This document shows positions 1 to 9,210 of a stretch of 64,000 bases of DNA, piece after piece. Origin of the DNA: Anabaena azotica FACHB-119. Lineage in GTDB: Bacteria; Cyanobacteriota; Cyanobacteriia; Cyanobacteriales; Nostocaceae. Under the pieces are notes generated by a model. That model was not told where the DNA came from and ran no database searches. It worked only from the letters and a program-made list of their open reading frames with translations. The stretch lies in the NCBI RefSeq assembly GCF_014697625.1, contig NZ_JACJSG010000030.1, positions 36,377-100,376 on the forward strand, written 5' to 3'. Every line of letters starts with the position of its first letter. Within the stretch, counting starts at the first letter, position 1. A program made the position numbers and the translations under genes.

Positions 1-705
1 AAAAGAATTTACAGCTTTTTGTTTCCACTCTGAAATCTGAATTGCATTTTCGGCAAGGTACTGATTGAGCGATGTGTGGGAAGCTGTTAAAATCTTTCTT
101 GCCATTTCTTTAATAAAATTAAACTTTTCTTCTACATAACTTTTTGATACAACTAACGAATTGAAAAAGGGACGGGTTAAACCAGGTGCAAGTGTATTAC
201 GATTTTGTGCAATGTATGAAGATGTATAAATTCCTCCATGATGAACTAACAGGTTACGATCTCTAAGTAAATTGTCATAGATTTTTATTTCATCTTTAGA
301 AAAAGGAGAAATCATAATTAATGCTCTGTAAAGCGCATTAATTTTTTGTGCCGTGCCAAAGTCATATTTTTCAGCAACAAGGAAGCCAATGTTGTAAAAC
401 AGTGCAGTTCCTAACTCAAGTGCTTTTGTGGGTTCAATACTGATATCCTGACCATTTTTGGATAAGTTATTAAGCAGTGATGGCTCTATATTAATAATTG
501 ATGCAAAGTGATCTTTGCAAAATGCTTCAAAATAGGATACTAGACCAATCACACATAATTCATTTATATGAGAGCTAGTATTTTCTGATTGGTTCAAATA
601 AACTTTCTCTAGCCCATTAAGGGTATAATCAAAGAAAAACGGGGCTGTCGGTACTCCACCCGAAAACAAATCTAGCCAGTCACCTGAGTTCTGTTCTGCA
701 TACAT
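1..705 (-). CDS. HEPN-like protein, 3' end outside window
   Basis: Open frame on the minus strand from an ATG at 705 (first residues MYAEQNSGDW) to the window edge, 235 codons visible with no stop; an in-frame TAA lies upstream, so the ATG is the natural start. The protein is mostly helical and hydrophilic. Around residue 155 it carries DRNLLVHH, which fits the R-x4-H signature of HEPN domains. HEPN proteins are often RNases in toxin-antitoxin, abortive-infection or RNA-processing systems, but some are inactive binding modules. No partner gene is visible on this side. The HEPN assignment is inferred from one motif and the helical character; the exact subfamily is not recognised. Confidence 0.6.
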   Translation of the reverse strand, partial: MYAEQNSGDWLDLFSGGVPTAPFFFDYTLNGLEKVYLNQSENTSSHINELCVIGLVSYFEAFCKDHFASIINIEPSLLNNLSKNGQDISIEPTKALELGTALFYNIGFLVAEKYDFGTAQKINALYRALIMISPFSKDEIKIYDNLLRDRNLLVHHGGIYTSSYIAQNRNTLAPGLTRPFFNSLVVSKSYVEEKFNFIKEMARKILTASHTSLNQYLAENAIQISEWKQKAVNSF

Positions 706-1010
706 GGCTTGAAAATTGAGAGATAGCTGTGAAGTAATATTTTAACTTAATAAATCTAGCTAATTCAAAATCTCTTTTACTTGCGACTGGTAACTTATCG
801 AACTCAAGAAAAACTTGAAACGGTTAGTACGGCACAAGATTATTAGAATGTGTTAAGAACAATGAAAGCAAATTTTGATACATATGTCAACATGATCGCC
901 ACTCTTCATCCATGCACTCTCATCACGTTAAATTAGAATAACCCAACAATACCTGAATACTGTTGGGTTATTCTACAGTCAGTCTTGCACCTAAACGATC
1001 GCCCCACCAC
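706..1010. other. Intergenic region, 305 bp
   Basis: Between the HEPN-like gene and the RND pump gene, both on the minus strand. The part next to 705 is AT-rich and should hold the promoter of the HEPN-like gene. The part near 936-973 holds the terminator hairpin of the pump operon. I see no ORF of note. Confidence 0.6.
936..973 (-). terminator. Terminator hairpin of the RND efflux operon
   Basis: Perfect 13-bp inverted repeat, GAATAACCCAACA at 936-948 and its complement at 961-973, with a 12-nt loop. It lies 38 bp downstream of the stop codon of the minus-strand pump gene. There is no strong T-run after it, so termination efficiency is uncertain. Confidence 0.6.
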
Positions 1011-4000
1011 TTAAAACTTAAATCTCTTCGTCCACCTACGCCAGAAAGTAAACCTCGGCTGACTCCAACCTCCACTTAGTACATCGTGGAGAAAGGTGTA
1101 GAAGCAAGGGATAATAAATAAGGTGAGCATAGTTGCGATCGCCATCCCAAAAAAGACGACAATTCCTAAAGGTTGTAAAAATTCCGAACCTTCGCCAATA
1201 CCCAATGCCAGAGGAAACAGTCCTAAAATTGTAGTGACTGTGGTCATCATAATTGGACGCAGGCGTTGAGGTGCGGCTTTGAGGATGGCGGTTTGACGGG
1301 TACAACCTTCTTCTTCCCGAATTTGGTTGGCTAGTTCTACCATCAAAATCCCGGCGTTAACTACAATACCCACCAGCAACACTGCACCAACTAGAACGGT
1401 TGCACCAATGGCTGTTTGAGTAATATACAAACCGAAAAGACCCCCAGCTAGTGCGAGTGGTACTGTAAACATAATTACCAAAGGGTCAATCAGAGAATTG
1501 TACTGCACAGCCATGACGACGAAGATTAAAAATGTCGCCAACGCACCCAAGGTTTTGAGAGAGTCTTGCAGTTGCTGATTAGTTTCTTGGGCTGAACTTG
1601 GTAAAAATGTCACTCCTTCAGGTAATTCTAAACCTTGAACTATCTGATTGACTTGTGCTAAAGCATCACCAAGACTGGCTCCCTCACTGAGATTCCCGGC
1701 AATAATGAATACTTGACGCTGGTTGATACGCTGAATTTCTCCTGGTGCTTGACCTTCTTCGATCCGCGCTACATCTAAGAGGCGGACTAGTTGGTTATTT
1801 TCTGTGAATAATGGTAGCCGTTCTAGTTGGGAAGTACGTTGGATAGACTCTTGATTTAACTCTACTCGCACATCGACTAGGCGGTTCCCCCGTTGAATTT
1901 GCGTAGGAACTGAACCTTCGATCGCAGTTTGAATGGTTTGACCAATTTGTTGTGCTGTTAGTCCCAAAGCTGCAACTCTTTCCCAGTCGGGACGAATTTG
2001 CACTTCTGGTTGACGGGGGTCAGCATCTGGTCGAAATCTTGCTAATGTGGCGTTTTCTTCCAAGGCTTGCAGAACTTGTCTACCTGCTTGTTGTAGGCTT
2101 TGTTCATCTGTACCTTGTAAGATGACATCAATTTCTGAGCCTTGCGCTGGGGTATTACTCAAAATTAAACCACGTACTTGTCCAGGGCTGAGGCGGAGTA
2201 AGATTCCTGCGAGATTGAGCTTGTTAAACTCTTGATTGACTTTTTGGACGTAAGCTTCGACATCTTGTCCTGGTTTGAGAGAAATTGTACTATTCGCCCT
2301 TAAAGGGTTTTCTGTGGTGTTGCTACCAAATAAAAAACCCCCGACAGTTGTGAAAGCATAGTCAGTCTCAGGTTGTTTGATGATGACTTCATCCACAGCC
2401 TGCATGACTTTTTGGGAGGTTTCCAAGGGTGTACCTGGGGGAAACTGGACTCTGAGGTTGGCTTGTCCTGTGTTGATGCGAGGTAAGATTTCTTGAGACA
2501 CTTGACCTGCCATAAAGACAGTACCGCCACCTAAAATGATTAAGGCAACAGCAATGACAATGATTCTGTAGCGTAGGACTTGCCTTAACAGCCGACCATA
2601 TAGGATTGTGGCATCTTCAAAACGGTGATTGAACTGTCGCAGTAGCCAAAATTCACTGACACGACTCGACCAAGGAATGGCTAGGAGTCGGGAAGAAAGC
2701 ATGGGAACTATGGTAACAGCGACAACTAGAGATGCGGCTACGGCAAAGCTGATGGTTAAAATCAGTTCGTTAAATAGTAGGGCGATAAAACCGCCAATTA
2801 ATAGGAAGGGTACGACAGAAACTAAGTTAGCCGCAGTAGCAGCTACTAAAGCAGATTCAACTTCTTGAGAGGATGCGATCGCAGTTTCAATAAAATATTT
2901 AGCATTGGGTTTTCTTTGTCCCTCTCCATCCGCTAATGTCTCCCGTTCTTTTTGGTTGGGAGTCATACCTGTTCTTTCGGCAATGTTTTCTAAAATGACT
3001 ACGGATGTATCAATTGCTTGACCAATTCCCAACGTCAAACCTGCCAAACTGAAGACATTCAGTGTCAAGCCGAATAACTTCATTAGGGCGATCGCTGCTA
3101 AAGTACAGAGTGGGATTGCCAAACTGATAATTAACGTTTGTCTGAGCGACCCTAAAAATAACAATACTGCTGCGGCTGCCAACAATGCCCCAGAAACAGC
3201 CGAAAAAATCACATCATTGAGGGAATTACGGATGAAGCGAGATTCATCTGTAGTTGGCGTTAAAATCATATCTTCTGCAATTAAGCCAGACTGGCGTAAC
3301 TCTTCTATGCGCCGTTTAACTCCATCAACTACTGTAATTGTGTTGGCATCAGGTTGCTTTTGAATCGATACTTTAACTGCTGGCTGACGGTTGAGGTAAA
3401 CAAACAGTCTTTGTTCTTCTGTACCATCATTGACTTCGGCAAAGTCTCGCAGATATACACGTCTGGAAGATGGGGGAACAGTAGAGTTAGCCGAAGATGT
3501 GGCGGGAGATGAAGCGACTTCAAAGGAAAGGTTTTCGATTTCACTAGCGTTTTGAAAGCGCCCAAAAGTACGAGTTAGTGGTTCGGAATTTTGTCCTAAA
3601 ATCCTACCACCTGACACATCTTGGTTTCGCGCTTGTAATTGCACAAGTACATCGTTTAAGCCAATTCCCAAAGCTTGTAACCGATTTAAGTCAACCAGTA
3701 CCCTAACTTCTTCTTCCGCCGCACCAGAGACATCGACTGCGGCGACTCCAGGCACAACACCGAGTTCACGGGATAATTCCTCATCCGCAAATACTCGTAA
3801 ATCTTTACCTTGCAAAGATGTAGAAGTTAGGGCTAATTCGTAGATTGGTTGTTGGGAAGGGTCGAATTTGAATATCCGTGGTTCTTCTATTGTGTCTGGT
3901 AGCTGTCCTCTACCCCGGTTAAAAGCAGCAGTGGCATCATTGAGGGCTTGGTCGATATCGCCTCCCGGCTGGAAGAATAAATCCAAACTTACCTGTCCCT

Positions 4001-4301
4001 CACGGGTGCGAGAAAAGACCTGGACAACGTTCTCAGTAGCTGATAAGGCTTCTTCTAGAGGTCTGGTAATTTCATCTATTGCTACTTCCGGTGAAATACC
4101 CGGTGCTTCTAAGCGTACACCAATCCGGGGGTAGGTAATTGATGGCAATAAATCTACTTGGATATTTGTAAGAAAAAATATTCCCACAACAACTACCGTC
4201 AGTGCCAGCATCAGTGTGCCGATGTGTTGGCGAATTGATATAGCACTGAGACTAAATCCACCATTTTTATTTACTTGCTGCATTAGGTCGGTTCGCTCCA
4301 A
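1011..4301 (-). CDS. RND efflux pump inner-membrane transporter (HAE1/AcrB-like)
   Basis: 1096-residue proton-driven exporter of the AcrB/HAE1 type, forming the inner-membrane part of a tripartite pump for drugs or other amphiphilic compounds. Seen: one N-terminal membrane helix near residues 25-45, a large periplasmic loop, a helix cluster around 360-560, a second large periplasmic loop and a C-terminal helix cluster (about 900-1080). This is the duplicated RND layout at normal family length. The helix-4 motif reads AIDTSVVILEN: the first of the AcrB Asp pair is present and the second is Thr, a variation also known in other RND proteins. The start is ATG 4301; a second ATG seven codons in is possible. 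The gene is 39 bp downstream of the adaptor gene, so they form one operon. Substrate unknown; no TolC-like gene nearby. Confidence 0.93.
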   Translation of the reverse strand: MERTDLMQQVNKNGGFSLSAISIRQHIGTLMLALTVVVVGIFFLTNIQVDLLPSITYPRIGVRLEAPGISPEVAIDEITRPLEEALSATENVVQVFSRTREGQVSLDLFFQPGGDIDQALNDATAAFNRGRGQLPDTIEEPRIFKFDPSQQPIYELALTSTSLQGKDLRVFADEELSRELGVVPGVAAVDVSGAAEEEVRVLVDLNRLQALGIGLNDVLVQLQARNQDVSGGRILGQNSEPLTRTFGRFQNASEIENLSFEVASSPATSSANSTVPPSSRRVYLRDFAEVNDGTEEQRLFVYLNRQPAVKVSIQKQPDANTITVVDGVKRRIEELRQSGLIAEDMILTPTTDESRFIRNSLNDVIFSAVSGALLAAAAVLLFLGSLRQTLIISLAIPLCTLAAIALMKLFGLTLNVFSLAGLTLGIGQAIDTSVVILENIAERTGMTPNQKERETLADGEGQRKPNAKYFIETAIASSQEVESALVAATAANLVSVVPFLLIGGFIALLFNELILTISFAVAASLVVAVTIVPMLSSRLLAIPWSSRVSEFWLLRQFNHRFEDATILYGRLLRQVLRYRIIVIAVALIILGGGTVFMAGQVSQEILPRINTGQANLRVQFPPGTPLETSQKVMQAVDEVIIKQPETDYAFTTVGGFLFGSNTTENPLRANSTISLKPGQDVEAYVQKVNQEFNKLNLAGILLRLSPGQVRGLILSNTPAQGSEIDVILQGTDEQSLQQAGRQVLQALEENATLARFRPDADPRQPEVQIRPDWERVAALGLTAQQIGQTIQTAIEGSVPTQIQRGNRLVDVRVELNQESIQRTSQLERLPLFTENNQLVRLLDVARIEEGQAPGEIQRINQRQVFIIAGNLSEGASLGDALAQVNQIVQGLELPEGVTFLPSSAQETNQQLQDSLKTLGALATFLIFVVMAVQYNSLIDPLVIMFTVPLALAGGLFGLYITQTAIGATVLVGAVLLVGIVVNAGILMVELANQIREEEGCTRQTAILKAAPQRLRPIMMTTVTTILGLFPLALGIGEGSEFLQPLGIVVFFGMAIATMLTLFIIPCFYTFLHDVLSGGWSQPRFTFWRRWTKRFKF

Positions 4302-4340
4302 TTCAAAATAATTCGTAATTCGTGAATTAGGTTCGTCGGG

Positions 4341-5792
4341 TTATTTTGAATTTCCCTGTGGGGTTCGTTCGGAAAGAATCGAAAGGCGTACAGGTTCACC
4401 ATTTTTTAATGGTCTACCACTACGCGCCACATAGCGCTCTCCTGGTTGTAAGCCGGATAAAATTTCTACTTTGCCATCAACCCTTTTTCCTAAAGTGACG
4501 GCGCGAGCTGTGACTGTGGGTTTACCTTGATTATCTGTAACTACGTATAATGTGCCGTTTTGAGGTTGTGATTGTCGCTGTGTAGTTGCGGATGATTGCT
4601 GATTTCTGCCTTCTGTTTGTATGGCTGTTTGTGACACTACTACTCTTTCTGGTGTTTGGTTGGCAAAGTTAACCCTTGCTAGCAGTCCGCTACCTATGTT
4701 GCGTTGACTGTTGGGAATTACTACTTCTACTGGTATCAAACGAGCTGTAGCATCGGCGGCGGGGGAGATGCGGATGACTTTACCGTTAATTGTTTGGTTG
4801 GGGAAGGCATCTAAGCGGACTTGTACAGGTTGTCCAAGGCGAATTTGTCCTAGTTCTAATTCGGAAACTTGCACCACTACTTTAATTTGGCTCAAGTCGG
4901 CAATTTTGAGAACTTCTCCACCTGCTTGTAGGAGATTACCCGGTTCTGTAGCTTTTTCGGTGACGACACCAGTAATAGGTGAGGTGAGACTGGTATAGGA
5001 ACGGCGCTCTCTGGTTTGGGCAACTACTGCTTGTTGGGCAAATACTCTACCTTTAGCAGCAGCAACGACTTGTTGTTCTGTGCGGACTTGCTCTGTGGCT
5101 GCACGTAATGCTTGGGCGGCTGTGTTGGCTTCGGTGCGGGCTTGCTGGGCTGCTTGTTCGGATATGGCTCCTTCTTTAAATAATCTCTCTTGGCGTTTGG
5201 CATCGGCTTCGGTTTGTGCTACTTGTAGCCTTTCTCGTTCTACTTGAGTGCGGGCATTACTTACTTGCGTTGTCGCTCTGGCTACTTCCGACTGGAGGGC
5301 GGCGAGTTCGGCTTCTGCTCGCTTTAATTCTGTAGTTAGTAATACATCATCTAATCGTCCGATGTTTTGCCCTTGTTTAACGGTTTGACCTACATCTGTG
5401 TTGAGGGATAATAGTCTGCCTTCTACTTGCGATCGCAATGATACTGTGCGGAAGGGGATGGTTGTACCTGTATACTCTGGTTGTGTCTCTATTCTATCTG
5501 TACTGGCGATCGCTACATCTACAGCTGCTGGGCCGCCTCTTTCTCTACCACCCCGTTGTTGTGATTGAGCTTCGGCTGCTTCTTTGGGTAGAGAGCCACA
5601 ACTTGTTGTTAATACTCCCACACTCAACATACCAGTAAATAATAAGATAAATTTTGCAGATACTCTCTTAGGCACTGCTTGTCTGTGGGCATTTCCCTTG
5701 ACCAATTCTTCCTTGCTTGTTAATAAAGAGGTTATAGCTGGGTAAGTTTGCTGCTTCATGATTTTTGCTCTAATGTTGTTGTTCAAAATCAT
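4341..5792 (-). CDS. RND efflux periplasmic adaptor (membrane fusion protein, AcrA/HlyD type)
   Basis: 483-residue adaptor linking the RND transporter to an outer-membrane channel. Seen: a hydrophobic segment near residues 47-65 ending TTSCG, resembling a lipoprotein processing site although the -3 residue is not the usual Leu, so lipidation is probable and not certain; a beta-barrel/lipoyl half near 105-135; an Ala/Gln/Arg-rich alpha-helical hairpin (about 150-265) as in AcrA; then the second lipoyl half (TSPITGVV) and beta domains. The N-terminus is long: MILNNNIRAKIMKQQ leaves a second Met 12 codons in as an alternative start. First gene of the operon with the RND transporter. Confidence 0.9.
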   Translation of the reverse strand: MILNNNIRAKIMKQQTYPAITSLLTSKEELVKGNAHRQAVPKRVSAKFILLFTGMLSVGVLTTSCGSLPKEAAEAQSQQRGGRERGGPAAVDVAIASTDRIETQPEYTGTTIPFRTVSLRSQVEGRLLSLNTDVGQTVKQGQNIGRLDDVLLTTELKRAEAELAALQSEVARATTQVSNARTQVERERLQVAQTEADAKRQERLFKEGAISEQAAQQARTEANTAAQALRAATEQVRTEQQVVAAAKGRVFAQQAVVAQTRERRSYTSLTSPITGVVTEKATEPGNLLQAGGEVLKIADLSQIKVVVQVSELELGQIRLGQPVQVRLDAFPNQTINGKVIRISPAADATARLIPVEVVIPNSQRNIGSGLLARVNFANQTPERVVVSQTAIQTEGRNQQSSATTQRQSQPQNGTLYVVTDNQGKPTVTARAVTLGKRVDGKVEILSGLQPGERYVARSGRPLKNGEPVRLSILSERTPQGNSK

Positions 5793-6245
5793 TTATAGTT
5801 CGCTTTTGTGACGAAGTTGTTACAATAACAGCCTTTTTTACCTAGCGATTTTTTATGTACAGTACCGCCTGCAAAATAAGCTCAAGACTAAATTCATTTT
5901 CTGAACCTGCTTTTTTGGGTGAAGAATTATTACTTTTGGCATAGAAAGTGAGAATAATCTTTGATATGTGAGTGAGCTATATATTTGGTATGAGTTTTTC
6001 TCGGTGGCTTGGTTTTTACCACTTAGGTTAGTAGAAAAACTCAAACTAGTTTCTCATTTTTTAGTGTGAAACACAGATATTTAGTAAATCTAAATATACA
6101 TAAATATTAGCAAAAATACTAAAAATGTCACAGCAAATCTTGAGTGATTCTTAAATATATTAAAAAATCTTAAGATAAATTGTGTTTTGTTACAAGCTAT
6201 GATTTGAATGAAGCAATTATTTTATGTAGAGGAGGAAAATTAAGA
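5793..6245. other. Divergent promoter region
   Basis: AT-rich 453-bp gap between the minus-strand efflux operon and the plus-strand bilin lyase gene. It must carry both promoters. I cannot assign convincing -35/-10 pairs or a known operator, and see no repeat element. A reading frame continues upstream of the lyase start to a TTG at 6180 but lacks a ribosome site there. Confidence 0.5.
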
Positions 6246-6248
6246 GTG
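6246..6248 (+). promoter_or_regulatory. GTG start with strong ribosome site deciding the lyase start
   Basis: AGAGGAGGAAAATTAAGA precedes GTG 6246. This is the strongest Shine-Dalgarno match near the gene and argues for GTG over the upstream TTG 6180. Confidence 0.75.
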
Positions 6249-6783
6249 ACATCAACGCTTAAACTCGTACATACGGCTGATGAGTCCCAAATTATTCATT
6301 TCTTTCAAGAGTCTGTTGGTCAGTGGCGTTCGGAAAGACGTTACTATACTCTCCCCGATGGAGAAACCAAGGAGATGGAGAGTATCATCAATATCCGATT
6401 TTTAGAACAAGGCTGCGATGAACTGCGAAAACTGGCTCAGATACATGAGTTATCTGAGTCAGTGATTTTAGTATGTGGTGCAGAAGTCAATTGGATCAGT
6501 ACAGATGTTCTAAAAGCTAGAACTGAGTCGCAAGGTTCAACGCTATTTGGCGCTTTAGGAAACACCTTGTACCGCGATCGCGGTTTTGCCACCTCCAAAC
6601 CAGTCACCGCCAAGTATAATTTTCCCAATACCCAGACTCTATATTTGCGAACCGAATATAATGATTCATTATTTGAGGAAGAATTAAAGTTAATAGGTAG
6701 CAAATACCGCACAAGACAGACCATCATTTCTCGCGCAGGTGAACAGATAATGATAGGTCAGTATTTAGAAAAGAGAATAGTTT

Positions 6784-6785
<2 letters not shown>
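6246..6785 (+). CDS. CpcS/CpeS-family phycobiliprotein lyase
   Basis: Attaches bilin chromophores to cysteines of phycobiliproteins in the cytoplasm. The 179-residue product fits the CpcS/CpeS family (a fatty-acid-binding-protein-like barrel): FFQESVGQWRSERRYY near residues 17-32 followed by MESIINIRFL is the family's N-terminal signature. I place the start at GTG 6246 because AGAGGAGG sits about 10 nt upstream; the frame is open further up to TTG 6180 but without a ribosome site. Which subtype (CpcS, CpcU or CpeS) cannot be told from the sequence alone. The stop codon lies at the very start of a heptanucleotide repeat array. Confidence 0.82.
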
Positions 6786-6985
<200 letters not shown>

Positions 6986-7022
6986 CACTGATTTTTACTA
7001 TGGACTAATGACTAATAACTAA

Positions 7023-7592
7023 TTATGCACTTGTTGGGGAGTCAGATTGATCAAGTGCAGTACGTGCATTCCAAGACAGCATCACGCGAGATACTCCGGT
7101 GAAGAGAACGCTAACACCTACTAATGTTCCCAACAACCAAGGTGCGTTAAAAGGCCATTGGAACCAAACCATTGCACCCAAGATTAAGGTAATGATACCG
7201 TCGCCTAAAACCCAAGTCCAGTTTTGTTGAGGGCGGATGCGGAAGGCTAAAATTAGCTCGAATATACCCTCTGTTAATAAAAAGCTACCCAACAATAAGG
7301 TGAGGGTTAAAATACCTGTTCTGGGGTAAACAAATAACATTACACCTGTGGCGATGTAAAGACCACTTAATAAGAGTTTCCAAAGGAAACCACCTTGCTG
7401 ACGGGTTTGAGTAGCGTAAACTAATTTGGCGAATCCTGACGAAATGAGGATCAAAGCAAACCAAGTTTCGGCGAAGATTGTAGAAACGGTGGGTATAGCG
7501 ATCGCAATAATTCCTAAAACAATCAACAGAACGCCAATTACTAGCGACCCATTGATATTTTTATTGATGTCATTAGAAATGTTGCTTGTCAT
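7023..7592 (-). CDS. HdeD-family membrane protein (DUF308)
   Basis: 189-residue protein with about six hydrophobic helices arranged as two or three short repeats (GVLLIVLGIIAIAIP, LLSGLYIATGVMLFVYP, LLGTLVGVSVLFTG). It matches the HdeD/DUF308 family of small inner-membrane proteins, linked in enterobacteria to acid resistance; the cyanobacterial role is unknown. Start ATG 7592 after an N-terminal hydrophilic stretch of about 15 residues. It stands alone, flanked by the STRR array downstream and a repeat-rich region upstream. Confidence 0.85.
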   Translation of the reverse strand: MTSNISNDINKNINGSLVIGVLLIVLGIIAIAIPTVSTIFAETWFALILISSGFAKLVYATQTRQQGGFLWKLLLSGLYIATGVMLFVYPRTGILTLTLLLGSFLLTEGIFELILAFRIRPQQNWTWVLGDGIITLILGAMVWFQWPFNAPWLLGTLVGVSVLFTGVSRVMLSWNARTALDQSDSPTSA

Positions 7593-7790
7593 ACAAATAT
7601 TCCCCTATGCTTTAGCGAACCTAAGATAAGGCTAGAAAATTTTGGCAAATCTCGACAGACCCCTAAGATATAAGCCTTCTAGCCAATTATTTTAGTTTTG
7701 GGAAATACAGGACTGACGCAACTGGCTCTTGGGGTAGGGTGTGTCAGATAATGATTATTATTTAGAGGCTATTTATAAAGTAAATATTAA

Positions 7791-8202
7791 GTAGTGGCGC
7801 GACCGGACTAAAATGTTGCATTAGATGGGGAAAAATCGAACGCAGATGCACGCAGATGCACGCAGATGAACAAGATGATAGATTGTTGGCTAATGCACAA
7901 AATTAGTCCGGTCATGCCAGTAGTGGCGTGGCAAGCTTAAAATGTTGCATTAATTAACCACAGAGGCACAGAGACACAGAGGTTAGAGAGGAAACTTATT
8001 GCACTATTTTAGCCTTGCCACGCCAGTAGTAGCGCGACTGGACTAAAATGTGGCATTAGGTTTGGGGAAAATTGAACGCAGATGTTGGCGCAGCCTTTGC
8101 TACGCAACGCTACCGCGAACCCGAAGGTTACGCAGATGAACGCAGATGAACAAGATGATAGATTTTTCGCTAATGCACTATTTTAGCCTTGCCACGCCAC
8201 TA
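7791..8202. repeat. Family A modular repeat array, three units
   Basis: Three units joined head to tail, each opening with TAGTGGCGTGGCAAGCT-like ends and closing with the inverse (GCCTTGCCACGCCACTA). Unit 1 (about 7791-7920) and unit 3 (about 8026-8202) carry an ACGCAGATGA-type core. Unit 2 (about 7921-8025) carries an ACAGAGACAC-type core. The core of unit 3 is itself interrupted by a common GCTACGC palindromic repeat. Confidence 0.8.
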
Positions 8203-8232
8203 CAATTTAAGGTTTACTGAGACGGATTACTA

Positions 8233-8379
8233 TTAACAATTCAAAATTCAAAATTCACGCATTCGCGCATTAAAGACGTTTTGCCTACAGCACGCTACGC
8301 GAACAGTTGGGGATTTAAACCCCAACTGAAAATTTGCTACGTACAGACGTAGGGGTCTTTAACCCTCGGAATTACGATA
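8233..8379. repeat. Family E repeat, copy 1
   Basis: About 147 bp beginning TTAACAATTCAAAATTC, with GCACGCTACGCGAACAG and GGGGATTTAAACCCC palindromes, ending AATTACGATAA. A second copy with the same order of blocks lies at 55081-55228. Confidence 0.7.
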
Positions 8380-8390
8380 ATAATTATTAT

Positions 8391-8520
8391 TTAGGACTTA
8401 CGCATAAAAACGAAAAATCAAGGGTTTGAGCAAGGGTGTAGGGGTATAACTTTAGGGTGCGTCAGTACCAATAATTTCGTACAGATTCAAGGATTTTCCA
8501 CATCTGACACACCCTACCCC
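8391..8520. repeat. Truncated family B hybrid
   Basis: Starts AGGACTTACGCATAAAAACG as the long B subtype (seen at 26190-26388) but switches near 8451 to the core of the short subtype (AGGGTGCGTCAG). The second terminal repeat is missing. Confidence 0.6.
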
Positions 8521-8590
8521 AAGTATCAGTTTTATGTTTTACCAGTGTTGGCTACAGTGGGTTGAGCTGCAAGTAGGATTGATGAGAGTA

Positions 8591-8774
8591 TGGTTCTTTC
8601 TCCTGCATGAAAAAATGGATTTAGCTGTCAGTTAACGGCAAACTCAATAGTCCTCTTGGTGAAGCGGTAGAAGCCTCTGTCACAAGCAAGTTCTGTTATG
8701 CTTCTCAAGTTGAGGTAATGAAGTCAAAGCTAACTGTTCTAAGTTCGCAAGTCTCATGACTGGAGAAAGAACGG
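8591..8774. ncRNA. Candidate rod-like structured RNA (6S-like shape)
   Basis: About 184 nt between the repeat block and psaK that can fold into one long rod. The closing stem pairs GGTTCTTTCTCC (8592-8603) plus CATGA with TCATGA and GGAGAAAGAAC near 8754-8772. Further in, TTAG and CAGTTA pair with TAACTG and CTAA, and AGAAGC pairs with GCTTCT at the apex. Length, terminal stem and interrupted rod resemble 6S RNA, which is expected in this genome, but I cannot confirm it by sequence. Strand is undecided because the structure is near-symmetric. It shares CAAGTCTCATGACT with some family B repeats. Confidence 0.4.
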
Positions 8775-8835
8775 AAATTGGATTTAAGATTGATTCCGTT
8801 AAGACCGAGATATTCAGTCTTGGCGATCGCAAATT

Positions 8836-9093
8836 TTACAGACGACCAATATTAGTCAGTCCCAAGACAATACCAACACCAAGAACATGACCGAAAGCCA
8901 TTGCACCAATAAAGGTGGGAATGCTTATGGGTAGTCCGGGAAATTTGGGGCCGACTTGGGGCTTTTCGATTCGCAGAGCGAACAACAGCGCTACCACACT
9001 GCTAGCACTGATGATAATTGCTACGGTAGGCGACCATTGGGGGGTTGTGGGTACGGTTGCACTAGCGGCTGCGAGTAAGGTTGATGTAATCAA
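8836..9093 (-). CDS. psaK: Photosystem I reaction centre subunit PsaK
   Basis: 85-residue thylakoid membrane protein at the periphery of photosystem I, with two membrane helices joined by a loop. Seen: helix 1 AIIISASSVVALLFALRI, the loop with KPQVGPKFPGLP, and helix 2 with MAFGHVLGVGIVLGLTNIG, the conserved PsaK C-terminus. Length is normal for the family. PsaK stabilises subunits and is involved in attaching phycobilisomes or antenna proteins to PSI. Cyanobacteria often have more than one psaK; which paralogue this is cannot be decided here. The gene is monocistronic and converges with the candidate RNA region. Confidence 0.9.
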   Translation of the reverse strand: MITSTLLAAASATVPTTPQWSPTVAIIISASSVVALLFALRIEKPQVGPKFPGLPISIPTFIGAMAFGHVLGVGIVLGLTNIGRL

Positions 9094-9210
9094 TTTCTTG
9101 TCTCCTAAATTTACTAAGACAAAGATAATCTAGACCTAGAAAATTATAGAGTTAGTTAGGACACAACGAACTTTTTCAACCAAATTCATTTTTATTTCAT
9201 CACATCGAAA

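Larger units (their letters stand above)
7593..8590. other. Repeat-rich intergenic region
   Basis: No ORF of note. In order it holds the upstream region of the HdeD-like gene, a three-unit array of family A repeats (7791-8202), a family E repeat (8233-8379) and a truncated family B hybrid (8391-8520). Confidence 0.8.

Noticed and set aside
2047..2868. Plus-strand ORFs inside the RND gene
   Set aside because: Shadow frames of a conserved transporter gene.
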